From contig MTME02000098.1 of NCBI GenBank assembly GCA_002011115.2, forward strand, positions 1-32,128: a stretch of 32,128 bases of DNA, in the 5' to 3' direction. The notes under the pieces were generated by a model. The model had not been told where the DNA came from. It saw nothing but the letters and a program-made list of their open reading frames with translations, and did not search any database. The DNA comes from Candidatus Pyrohabitans sp. JdFR-17 (GTDB lineage Archaea; Hydrothermarchaeota; Hydrothermarchaeia; Hydrothermarchaeales; BMS3B). This document shows positions 17,703 through 25,745 of the stretch, piece by piece (positions within the stretch are counted from its first letter, which is position 1; each line of letters opens with the position of its first letter). The position numbers and the translations under genes are program-made.

Positions 17703-18344
17703 ATGGTTAAGGTAAAGATATGTGGAAATACGAGTATCGATGATGTGGAACTCGTCTCAGAGCTTGGCGCAGACTTCGCGGGCTTTATAGTCGAGGTGCC
17801 GGTGGATACCCCACGGAAGATTAGCTTAACCCAAGCTGAGAAGATAATGGAGGAGATGCCCTTTACCACAGCAGGGGTTATGGTTATAATGCCCCAGAGC
17901 GTGGAAGAAGCTTTGAACATGTACATGGCGGTTCGCCCCGACTTCCTTCAACTGCATGGCAACGAGTCTCCAAAGTTCGTTCGCGAACTTAGAGGCTTAG
18001 TCTCGTGCAACATAATCAAAACCATCCACGTCAAGGGCGAGGAAAGCATCGCCGAAGCCAAGCGCTACGTCAATTATGTCGACGCGATACTCCTGGACAC
18101 CCCCTCTCCGCAGCGGGGTGGCTCAGGTACTACTCACGACTGGGAGGTCTCTCGAAAAATAGTGGAGAGCATTCCCAAGCCGGTGATACTTGCGGGAGGG
18201 CTTACCCCTGAGAACGTTGCCGAAGCTATTGAGATAGTCAAGCCCTATGCCGTTGATGTCTCCAGCGGCGTCGAAGCTGAGCCTGGAAAGAAGGACCCTG
18301 AGAAGGTCAGGCGCTTCATCGCCCGAGCTAAGGGATTGGAATGA
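17703..18344 (+). CDS. trpF: Phosphoribosylanthranilate isomerase TrpF
   Basis: 'VKVKICGNT', 'PDFLQLHGNESPKFV', 'AILLDT', 'VILAGGLTPENVAEAI', 'AVDVSSGVE'. Confidence 0.95.
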   Translation: MVKVKICGNTSIDDVELVSELGADFAGFIVEVPVDTPRKISLTQAEKIMEEMPFTTAGVMVIMPQSVEEALNMYMAVRPDFLQLHGNESPKFVRELRGLVSCNIIKTIHVKGEESIAEAKRYVNYVDAILLDTPSPQRGGSGTTHDWEVSRKIVESIPKPVILAGGLTPENVAEAIEIVKPYAVDVSSGVEAEPGKKDPEKVRRFIARAKGLE

Positions 18345-18901
18345 CAAAGCTCAAGGTGACGGTCTCCTCCAAGGAGGAAGCGAGACAGGCTGTGCCTTTT
18401 GCCAGTGCCATAGGGGTTAGCGTGGATGTTAACAGCAGGGAGAGCATTCTTGCTGCGAAGGAGATATTCGCAAGTCTTCCTGTGTTCGTCTACACCGTGG
18501 CTGAGATTGAGCCGAGCTTTGCTGCTCAAGCAATGCGCGTTTATGAACTGGCAATGCCTCATGCCCTGGAAATCAGCGGTAGCGAAAAGCCAGAGTACCT
18601 AAAAACCCTGCGCTCAAGGCTTGGGTGCCACGTGATAAAGTCTCTTGAAGGTAACCCCGAGGAGGTGGAGAGGTACGCCCAGGCATGCGATGCTCTATCC
18701 ATTAAGCTTGCGAAGCCTGAGGCGGAGCTTGGGCTTGCGCTGAAGAACCTTTCCCGGAAGCCTGTGATTTTTTCCTTTATGGATGTGGACTCCAGCTTGG
18801 AGGATTTTCTAGCTGAGGTTAAGCCCTTTGCCATAAGCCTGAGCTTTGAGCAGCTTGCGGGGCAAAGGATTAATAGCCTTCTCGCCAAATTATCCCCATG
18901 A
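18341..18901 (+). CDS. TrpF-like paralog lacking canonical catalytic residues
   Basis: Co-linear with TrpF ('PHALEISGSEKPEYLKTLRSRLGCHVIKSL' vs 'PDFLQLHGNESPKFVRELRGLVSCNIIKTI'); overlaps trpF by 4 nt and the next gene by 4 nt. Confidence 0.7.
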   Translation: MTKLKVTVSSKEEARQAVPFASAIGVSVDVNSRESILAAKEIFASLPVFVYTVAEIEPSFAAQAMRVYELAMPHALEISGSEKPEYLKTLRSRLGCHVIKSLEGNPEEVERYAQACDALSIKLAKPEAELGLALKNLSRKPVIFSFMDVDSSLEDFLAEVKPFAISLSFEQLAGQRINSLLAKLSP

Positions 18902-20238
18902 GGGAACTCTTCTCCTTCTTGCCTGAGGAGCGCGTTCTGGTTGATAAGGAGGACCTGCTCCTCTACGCCTACGACGCTACCCCCTCGCGGAGGTATCCCA
19001 TTGCCGTTGTCAGACCGGTTAGCACTGAAGAGGTTGCGGAGATAGTAAGAGCTGCGTCGCGGGAGGGGCTCAGTTTAGTTGCTCGCGGCGCTGGCACAAG
19101 CTTGAGCGGCGCCCCGCTGCCATGCGAGGGCTGCGTTGTGGTGGACTTTACGCTGATGGATAAAATTGTTGAGGTGGACGAGACCAATGCTTTCGTGGCT
19201 GCTCAACCCGGCGTGGTTTACGAGGAACTGAACCGCGAGTTGGAGAAGCATGGGCTCTTCTTCCCACCTGACCCCGGAAGTGGAAGCGTTTGTACCCTCG
19301 GGGGGATGGTGGCGATGAACAGCTCTGGCATTCGCGCGGTTAAGTACGGTACAACGCGGGACTATGTAGCTTCGCTTGAAGTGGTGCTCGCCTCGGGTGA
19401 AGTGGTTAAGCTCGGTGGGAAGTATAAAAAGAGCGCTTCGGGCTACGACCTTAAAAGTCTACTCGTCGGTAGTGAGGGCACACTGGGGCTATTCACGGAG
19501 GTCGGTCTCCACGTGATACCCAAACCGAGTCACCGCGCAGCTATGATCGCCAGCTTTAATGATTTTGAAAAAGCCGCGAAGGCAATAACCAAGGCGGTGG
19601 CAGGACGCCTTGATATAGCGGTGCTTGAGATTATGGATTCGCCTGTGGTGGAAGCGGTGGAGAGCTTCTCGGGCATAAGCTTGGGTTCTGCCGAAGTTCT
19701 CGTATTAGCCGAGGTTGAAGGTTTTGACACCAGCGTTGAAGAGGAGATTCGCAGGGTTGCGCAGATTTTCGCTGAGGCAGGCGCAAGCGTGGAGCTTGCC
19801 TTCGACGAGGCGGAGATCGCTAAGATGTGGAAGGCTCGTAAAGCGGCTCTGCCAGCGCTGGCGCGCCTCGCAAGCACGCTTTTACTGGAGGACATCACTG
19901 TACCCGTATCCGCACTGCCAGAGATGATGCTCCGTATCCGTGCGCTGGCGGAGAAGCATAAGATAAGGATAGCCACCTTTGGGCATGCTGGGGATGGCAA
20001 TCTGCACCCAACTTTTCTCGCGGACAGCGAGGAGGAGCTTGGCAGAGCGCGGGCTGCGATAGAGGAGCTTTTCAGGGAATGTCTCGCTTTAGGGGGCACC
20101 CTCACAGGAGAGCACGGCATTGGCATAGAGAAGCGTCCATATTTTGAGCTGGAGCATGGCAAAGCGGCGCAGGTTATGCGGGATATAAAGCGCGCTTTAG
20201 ACCCAGGCAATGTTTTCAACCCTGGAAAGATTTTTTAG
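18898..20238 (+). CDS. FAD-linked oxidase, GlcD/D-lactate dehydrogenase-like
   Basis: 'LVARGAGTSLSGAPLPCEGCVVVDFTLMDKI', 'FFPPDPGSGSVCTLGGMVAMNSSG', 'ATFGHAGDGNLHP', 'GTLTGEHGIGIEKRPYF', 'ALDPGNVFNPGKIF'. Confidence 0.94.
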   Translation: MRELFSFLPEERVLVDKEDLLLYAYDATPSRRYPIAVVRPVSTEEVAEIVRAASREGLSLVARGAGTSLSGAPLPCEGCVVVDFTLMDKIVEVDETNAFVAAQPGVVYEELNRELEKHGLFFPPDPGSGSVCTLGGMVAMNSSGIRAVKYGTTRDYVASLEVVLASGEVVKLGGKYKKSASGYDLKSLLVGSEGTLGLFTEVGLHVIPKPSHRAAMIASFNDFEKAAKAITKAVAGRLDIAVLEIMDSPVVEAVESFSGISLGSAEVLVLAEVEGFDTSVEEEIRRVAQIFAEAGASVELAFDEAEIAKMWKARKAALPALARLASTLLLEDITVPVSALPEMMLRIRALAEKHKIRIATFGHAGDGNLHPTFLADSEEELGRARAAIEELFRECLALGGTLTGEHGIGIEKRPYFELEHGKAAQVMRDIKRALDPGNVFNPGKIF

Positions 20239-20260
20239 TTCTGCGAGCGAAGCTTAGCCT

Positions 20261-20794
20261 ATGAAGAAGAGACTTCTGCTCCACGTGTGCTGCGCTCCCG
20301 ACGCTACGGTGCCCTATCTGCGCTTAAAAGATGAGTACGAGATAATCGCCTTCTTCTACAACCCGAATATCCACCCCCGCGAAGAGTACGAGAAGCGTCT
20401 CCGCGAGGCGGAGAAGCTGGCGAAGCTGTGGGACTTTCCCTTAATAGTTGGGGAGTATGATGTAGAGCGCTGGTTCAGCGCCGTCAGAGGTCTCGAAGAT
20501 GAACCCGAAGGGGGCAAGCGCTGTGAGGTGTGCTATGCTCTGCGCTTAGAGGAGAGTGCGAAGCTTGCGAAGGAGCTGGGATGCGCGGTGTTTGCAACGA
20601 CGCTGACAATAAGCCCCCACAAAAAGGCGGAGAAAATAAACGCCCTGGGTAAAGATGCCGGCGAAAGGCACGACGTCGCTTACATGGAGTCCAACTTTAA
20701 AAAGAAAGATGGATTTAAGGAGAGTGTTAGGCTTAGCAGAGAGCTTGGTTTATACCGGCAGAACTACTGCGGGTGCAGGTATTCCATCAGGTAG
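20261..20794 (+). CDS. queH: Epoxyqueuosine reductase QueH (DUF208)
   Basis: 'LLLHVCCAPDATVPYLRL', 'FFYNPNIHPREEYEKRL', 'GKRCEVCYALRLEESAKLAKE', 'FATTLTISPHKKAEKIN', 'YRQNYCGCRYS'. Confidence 0.94.
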   Translation: MKKRLLLHVCCAPDATVPYLRLKDEYEIIAFFYNPNIHPREEYEKRLREAEKLAKLWDFPLIVGEYDVERWFSAVRGLEDEPEGGKRCEVCYALRLEESAKLAKELGCAVFATTLTISPHKKAEKINALGKDAGERHDVAYMESNFKKKDGFKESVRLSRELGLYRQNYCGCRYSIR

Positions 20795-21763
20795 CTACTC
20801 CACAATGGTGGTGTTCCAGGGCAGAGAGCTGAACTGCACCACCTCTCCAGGGGAGACGTCGTGACGTATAGCTACTCTATCTTCGCTCACAAATATTACA
20901 GTGGAATTCCATGGGTACCCAACATTTAACGTATCCCCGGGCTTGAGCATGATCTCAAGGGTAACATTTTCACCGACACTGGTAACCTTCGCTTTGACGG
21001 TTCCCAGTAACTCTATGACATCGCCCACACTCCCAGGCCCCATTACTGCCTCATACTCCTCCCTTGACACTTCAATAAAGCGCCTCAGATACTCCACGCG
21101 CGGGAACTCGTCGTCTATGGGAACAATCTTCAAAAGTGCGGGATTCACCTCTCCGTACGCTTCATCCGGAGCGATGGTAACAGTCTTTGTTTCATTTACC
21201 TTCATTCCGAGCACTGCTTTCTCAAAACCCGGGATAACCGCATCTTCGCCCAAGGTGAAGGTAAACGGCTCGTATCTTTCTCTTAGGGTGAAGAAGTCCA
21301 CTTTTGGTATGCTCTCGTCCCTTGCCACCTCCTCTATGGAGGTGTCGAATAGCTCGCCACTATCCAGCTTCCCAATGTAATCAACAGCTACAACATCTCC
21401 CTCCTGCGCCACCTCTGCCGGAGCACCATCGCGAGAGATGTTGAGGAGTGTTATGGTAAAGATGAGGGTTTTACCAGCCAGGGGATGGTTTTCGTCTATG
21501 AAGGCGTGGGTGCCATTGGTGTAGACCCTCACCATACCAAGGGGGGTTATTATAGTGGTGTTCTCCACATTGTGGTGGAGCTTTATCGGTGGAAGCGCCA
21601 GCGTGGAATTCGGAACCTCAGCAGGCAGCGTCTTCTCTTCTTTAGTCTTTGAGCTAAATAAGTTGAAAACAACCCCGCTCGCCAGGGTTCCGCCTACCAT
21701 TATAACCACAAGTAACCATATCCAAAGACGGGTGTTTTTCTCACGCTTTTCTTTAGCTTTCAT
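20795..21763 (-). CDS. Membrane-anchored FKBP-type peptidyl-prolyl cis-trans isomerase
   Basis: N-terminal TM; 'VAVDYIGKLDSGELFDTS', 'FTFTLGEDAVIPGFEKAVLGMKVNETKTVTIAPDEAYGEV' with archaeal-type insert. Confidence 0.9.
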   Translation of the reverse strand: MKAKEKREKNTRLWIWLLVVIMVGGTLASGVVFNLFSSKTKEEKTLPAEVPNSTLALPPIKLHHNVENTTIITPLGMVRVYTNGTHAFIDENHPLAGKTLIFTITLLNISRDGAPAEVAQEGDVVAVDYIGKLDSGELFDTSIEEVARDESIPKVDFFTLRERYEPFTFTLGEDAVIPGFEKAVLGMKVNETKTVTIAPDEAYGEVNPALLKIVPIDDEFPRVEYLRRFIEVSREEYEAVMGPGSVGDVIELLGTVKAKVTSVGENVTLEIMLKPGDTLNVGYPWNSTVIFVSEDRVAIRHDVSPGEVVQFSSLPWNTTIVE

Positions 21764-21818
21764 TGGACAAGCTTGCGTCGCTTCCCTTTATATACTTTTC
21801 CTTTTTCACTTTGAAAAA

Positions 21819-23516
21819 TCAGCTTCGCTTAAACCTTCTTTCAATCTCCCTTAAATCAAAGGTCACGGCGGTGGGTCTCCCGTGGGGGCAGGTGGCTGGT
21901 TGCGGAGTTCTGCTGAGGTGGGCGAGGAGCGCATGCATCTCATCCCTGCTTAGATAATCTCCAGCCTTAACCGCATTTTTGCAAGCGACGCGGTATATCA
22001 TCTCCTCTCTGCGCCTCTCGCTGTTTTTCAAGCTTCCCGCCTCTATCAGAGAATGCACTATCTCGTAGATCTCCTCTTTCCTCACAGCTCTGCCCAGGAA
22101 TAGAGGAACTGCTTTGACCAGGTAGCTCCGCTCTCCGAAGTTCTCGATTTCAAACCCCAGCTCGGAGATGAGCTCAAGGTTTTCCTCGAGTATCGCCGCT
22201 TCTCTCGGAGAGAGCTCAAGGAGCGCCGGCGAAACCAGGCGCTGCTTCTCAAGCTTCTTTTGTTTTAGCTGAGCCTTGAACTTCTCGAATAGCACGCGCT
22301 CGTGAGCAGCGTGCTGATCTATAAGCACCAGACCCTCACTGCTCTCCGCGAGGATATAGGTGTTGTGGAGCTGGGCAAGTGGCTTAAGCTGCTTGAAGAA
22401 AAGCGAGTAGTTTCGTTCCTTCTGCTCTGGCTCGGGAGCGTACTCAGGCTTCGCCTCCTTCACCACGCTTCTCGCAGGAGCACGCTCAACCTCTAAGCTG
22501 AGTTGCTGTGCCCTTGCTTCCTTACCCTCTGTGCGGGAGAGCAGTGCTTCTCGGAGAGCCTCAACCAAAAGCGCGCGTAGCTTCGCCTCCTCTTTAAACT
22601 TCACCTCTATCTTTGCCGGGTGCACATTCACATCAACGCGCTCCGGGGGAAGCTCAAGGAAGATAAACGCCAGGGGGTGGCGCTGCTTCGGCAGAAGCGT
22701 GTGGTACGCCTCATCTAGAGCTAAGCTGAGCAACCTGCTCTTCACATAGCGCCGGTTCACGAAGAGGTACTGCTCCGCTCGCGAGGCTCTGCTTAGGGAA
22801 GGTGAGGAAACAAAGCCGTAGATGCGGTAGCCTTCCCGCTCCAGCTTCACATCAAGCAACTGCTTCGCCACATCCTTACCATAGAGCAGCGCCAGCCTCT
22901 CTCTCATGCTTCCCCTCGGTGCAACTATGCTACGCTTGCCTTCCCTGAAAAACTCGAAGTGCACCTCGGGAAACGCTAGAAGGTAACGCGTGAGCGTGGC
23001 GACAACCTCTCTACCCTCGGCGGCGCTGCTCTTGAGAAACTTCCTCCTTGCGGGGGTGTTGAAAAAAAGATTCTCAACCACAACGCTTGTGCCCGGGGCA
23101 CAGCCCTTAGGCTCAAGGCTGAGCACCTTCCCGCCTTCAACCACTATGCGGGTGCCTTCTAAGCTATCCCTCTCCCTAGTCTCCATCGTAACCTTCGCCA
23201 CGCTGGCTATGCTGGGCAGAGCTTCGCCCCGAAATCCCAGGCTGCGCACCGCGTAGAGGTCTTCGAAGCTGGAAATTTTGCTCGTTGCATGCCTTTCGAA
23301 GGCTAAAAGCGCATCTTCGCTGCTCATGCCTATGCCGTCGTCGCTAACGCGGATGTAGCTCCTCCCGCCGTCGCGTATCTCAACGGATATGCGGGTAGCG
23401 CTCGCGTCCAGGCTGTTTTCCACCAGCTCCTTGACCACGCTCGCTGGGCGCTCCACCACCTCGCCAGCGGCGATTTTGCTCGCGATGCTCTCGCTCAGCA
23501 CTCGGATGCGGGGCAT
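21819..23516 (-). CDS. mutL: DNA mismatch repair protein MutL
   Basis: 'IAAGEVVERPASVVKELVENSLDA', 'DDGIGMSSEDALLAFERHATSKI', 'GFRGEALPSIASVA', 'FVNRRYVKS', 'CPHGRPTAVTFD'. Confidence 0.97.
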   Translation of the reverse strand: MPRIRVLSESIASKIAAGEVVERPASVVKELVENSLDASATRISVEIRDGGRSYIRVSDDGIGMSSEDALLAFERHATSKISSFEDLYAVRSLGFRGEALPSIASVAKVTMETRERDSLEGTRIVVEGGKVLSLEPKGCAPGTSVVVENLFFNTPARRKFLKSSAAEGREVVATLTRYLLAFPEVHFEFFREGKRSIVAPRGSMRERLALLYGKDVAKQLLDVKLEREGYRIYGFVSSPSLSRASRAEQYLFVNRRYVKSRLLSLALDEAYHTLLPKQRHPLAFIFLELPPERVDVNVHPAKIEVKFKEEAKLRALLVEALREALLSRTEGKEARAQQLSLEVERAPARSVVKEAKPEYAPEPEQKERNYSLFFKQLKPLAQLHNTYILAESSEGLVLIDQHAAHERVLFEKFKAQLKQKKLEKQRLVSPALLELSPREAAILEENLELISELGFEIENFGERSYLVKAVPLFLGRAVRKEEIYEIVHSLIEAGSLKNSERRREEMIYRVACKNAVKAGDYLSRDEMHALLAHLSRTPQPATCPHGRPTAVTFDLREIERRFKRS

Positions 23517-23563
23517 GCTATAAGTTCTCCTCCGGCAAATAAAATGGTTGGCTCAGCAAAAGT

Positions 23564-23818
23564 TTATTCGTAAATCCTCTCCCTTTTATCCACTTTTATG
23601 ATTATTATTCTCTCATTCTTCTTGTCAATTTCATACAGTATCCTGAATTTCCCCACACGTATTCTATAAAGGTTAGTTTCACCTCTGATTTTCTTATAAG
23701 GATATCCATAAGGGTTTTTTCGTAATACGAGCAATATATCTTTAATTTTGTTCTTATAAGTATCTGCTAATTTAGATACAAATTTTGCAGCCTGCTTTGA
23801 AAATATTATTTCGTACAT
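23564..23818 (-). CDS. RelE/ParE-family toxin
   Basis: 'YEIIFSKQAAKFVSKLADTYKNKIKDILLVLRKNPY...YRIRVGKFRILYEIDKKNERIIIIKVDKRERIY'. Confidence 0.9.
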   Translation of the reverse strand: MYEIIFSKQAAKFVSKLADTYKNKIKDILLVLRKNPYGYPYKKIRGETNLYRIRVGKFRILYEIDKKNERIIIIKVDKRERIYE

Positions 23819-24018
23819 TACTGTTTACCGAATACCTCGTCAAATTTAACATAATCTCCGCGCTTAATTTCCCTACGAATCTCCTCTATTTCTTTTCGTT
23901 CTTCCTCTGTCAGCTCCTCATACCCGAGAAAGTTATCTATTTTCATGTTCAACTCAATAATCATTTTTTCTATGTTATTTATTTTCTTCAACAGTATATC
24001 AGTCATGTCTATAACCAC
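23818..24018 (-). CDS. RelB-like antitoxin
   Basis: 66-aa acidic/coiled-coil ORF directly upstream of, and overlapping, relE. Confidence 0.7.
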   Translation of the reverse strand: MVIDMTDILLKKINNIEKMIIELNMKIDNFLGYEELTEEERKEIEEIRREIKRGDYVKFDEVFGKQ

Positions 24019-24062
24019 TCACGCTACCTTCATAAATCAATACTTAAAAATTTTCCGATGTC

Positions 24063-24139
24063 GTATAACGTTCTGCGGACTTACGAAATTCGGCTTTGCT
24101 TAATTTGTGCAGAGCGGAGCCATATGCCCGCTGTTAGGT
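24063..24139. repeat. attC-like site A (77 bp)
   Basis: Plus: GTATAAC-GTTCT-GCGGAC ... GCCCGC-T-GTTAGGT, i.e. outer TAAC/GTTA boxes, inner GCGGaC/GcCCGC boxes, further AAATT/AATTT pairing inside. Confidence 0.5.
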
Positions 24140-24159
24140 GACATGTTTTTTACTATTCC

Positions 24160-24449
24160 TTACCTCTGTATATTCCACTCTGGTTTCAGTTTTTCGATTA
24201 GGGGATTTTCTAATCCCTTTATGAGGTCGACATTTAAGCCTTTATATAATAGTGTTGATTCTGGTTTTAACGCAAATATCTTAACCACCTTTCCCTGTTC
24301 TAAGCATTCTTTTATTTTATTGGCAACACGCTCATTTGTCCCTGCTCCTTGCATACTTTTGTATCTATTCAATCTATCTTTCAAGGTTGTAACAGTATTA
24401 TCACAGACTCCTTTCCTACTTCTACAAAACCGTAATCGCTTAATATCAT
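24160..24449 (-). pseudogene. GIY-YIG nuclease family remnant (frameshifted/internally deleted)
   Basis: 'GVCDNTVTTLKDRLNRYKSMQGAGTNERVANKIKECLEQGKVVKIFALKPESTLLYKGLNVDLIKGLENPLIEKLKPEWNIQR' resembles the GIY-YIG C-terminal half; upstream ATG 'MILSDYGFVEVGKESVIILLQP*' is in a different frame and the GIY-YIG core is missing. Confidence 0.5.
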
Positions 24450-24472
24450 TTTCAAGCCTCCAATAACATGAC

Positions 24473-24559
24473 CCCTAACAGCGAACATACAGTTCGAGCC
24501 ACGACCTCACCCAAAATGCCACTAACCTTATACAGAGAACTACGGGCGAACTGTTTTTC
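24473..24559. repeat. attC-like site B (about 87 bp, degenerate)
   Basis: Inverted CAGTTCGAGCC (24490-24500)/GGGCGAACTG (24544-24553) plus terminal CCCTAACAGCG, which matches the ACCTAACAGCG end of site A. Confidence 0.4.
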
Positions 24560-24564
24560 CCGTT

Positions 24565-25518
24565 TCATAATGCATTTGTAATAGTAGCATATAGGCACAC
24601 CCCATTAAAACCACATTTTTTGCATTTGGGAGTACTCCCACATATATTGTATCTTTCTCTTCCACAATAATACCAAATAAAAATATCTACAATACCAGGC
24701 GCATCGCCTAAGTCTATATCCTCAACAACTTTTCCTTTCAGGTATTTAGAGCAGAAATTGATCAGAGCATCATGTAGAGATTTTTTGTCTAAGGGATCAT
24801 TTTTATTTTCGCTACTGCACACATGGTATATCCCAGTTCTTATTATAAATCTCATTTCATGCCTATCCATAGGAATTCTATCCCAATAGCCAAAATCTCT
24901 GAGATAATTATCCCTTCCTTTTTCGCCTAATACATTGCTCTTTCCAATTTTTGCCATCTCATAAAGTTTTTCTGTAAAGTCTTTTATAGTCTGATATTTT
25001 AATAATCTTTTTACCCTCTTTTTTGCTTTATCTTTTATAATTTTGGGAACAAATTTATAAACTAACTCAGTAAGTTCTTTTTTTGCTTCTGAACTTCTTA
25101 TATCGCTTGCATGGCGATTACAAAAACGTTCCATTTCACTATAAAATTTCGAATAGTATATTGACAATTTTGAATTTTTCTCCTCAACGATATAAACTCT
25201 ACTATTATCGATAATTTCCCAATTGCCATATATTCCATCAACCATAGCACTGCTGGAAAGAGCATGACCATGAGTGCTAAATTCATCCTTTAAAGCCTTT
25301 GGAATTAATTTTCTGTCAAGATCTTTTATAATCTCCTCGGAAGAATCTCTAATACTGAACAATAATTCTTTGGGCATTCTGAAATACCAGGCCTGATAGG
25401 TAATCATCTCAACAATATGCTTCAGTGCTTTAATAGAGTCTGGATTTTGGCTAAGTTCTTGTTTGTTATTTCTCAATAACTGAAGTTCGTCTTTGAGTTT
25501 TTTTGCCAAATCTATCAT
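24565..25518 (-). CDS. Hypothetical protein with C-terminal CX5CX2CX5C motif
   Basis: 317 aa; C-terminus 'YYCGRERYNICGSTPKCKKCGFNGVCLYA', possible Fe-S or Zn site; no family recognised with confidence. Confidence 0.7.
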   Translation of the reverse strand: MIDLAKKLKDELQLLRNNKQELSQNPDSIKALKHIVEMITYQAWYFRMPKELLFSIRDSSEEIIKDLDRKLIPKALKDEFSTHGHALSSSAMVDGIYGNWEIIDNSRVYIVEEKNSKLSIYYSKFYSEMERFCNRHASDIRSSEAKKELTELVYKFVPKIIKDKAKKRVKRLLKYQTIKDFTEKLYEMAKIGKSNVLGEKGRDNYLRDFGYWDRIPMDRHEMRFIIRTGIYHVCSSENKNDPLDKKSLHDALINFCSKYLKGKVVEDIDLGDAPGIVDIFIWYYCGRERYNICGSTPKCKKCGFNGVCLYATITNAL

Positions 25519-25614
25519 TTAACATCCAATTAATGGTGTTTTTAAATTCGTCGGCAAATTTGTTTATGTCATATTCCATTTTTCAAGCCTCCTATCTCTT
25601 TCGCACGTAATTTT

Positions 25615-25700
25615 GGCCAACGTTCTGGAGATATGTGAAGTTCCGCTTTACAGGATTTTGAACGTCGCCGAAAGTGAAGCCACATCTATAATTAAGGGCT
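25615..25700. repeat. attC-like site C (degenerate)
   Basis: 'CAACGTTCTG' matches site A 'TAACGTTCTG'; AGAT(A)TGTG (25629-25637)/CACATCT (25681-25687) inverted boxes with one extrahelical base; internal GCTTTAC/GTGAAGC. Confidence 0.35.
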
Positions 25701-25745
25701 TGAATATTTAAAAGTCTTGTACACTATTAGGACACCGATAACCGC

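Noticed and set aside
24063-24482. Interpretation as an IS element/MITE with terminal inverted repeats (CGCTGTTAGG at 24130-24139 inverted at 24473-24482)
   Set aside because: No transposase and no target-site duplication seen; nested boxes and gene-boundary placement fit attC-like sites better, though a MITE is not excluded.
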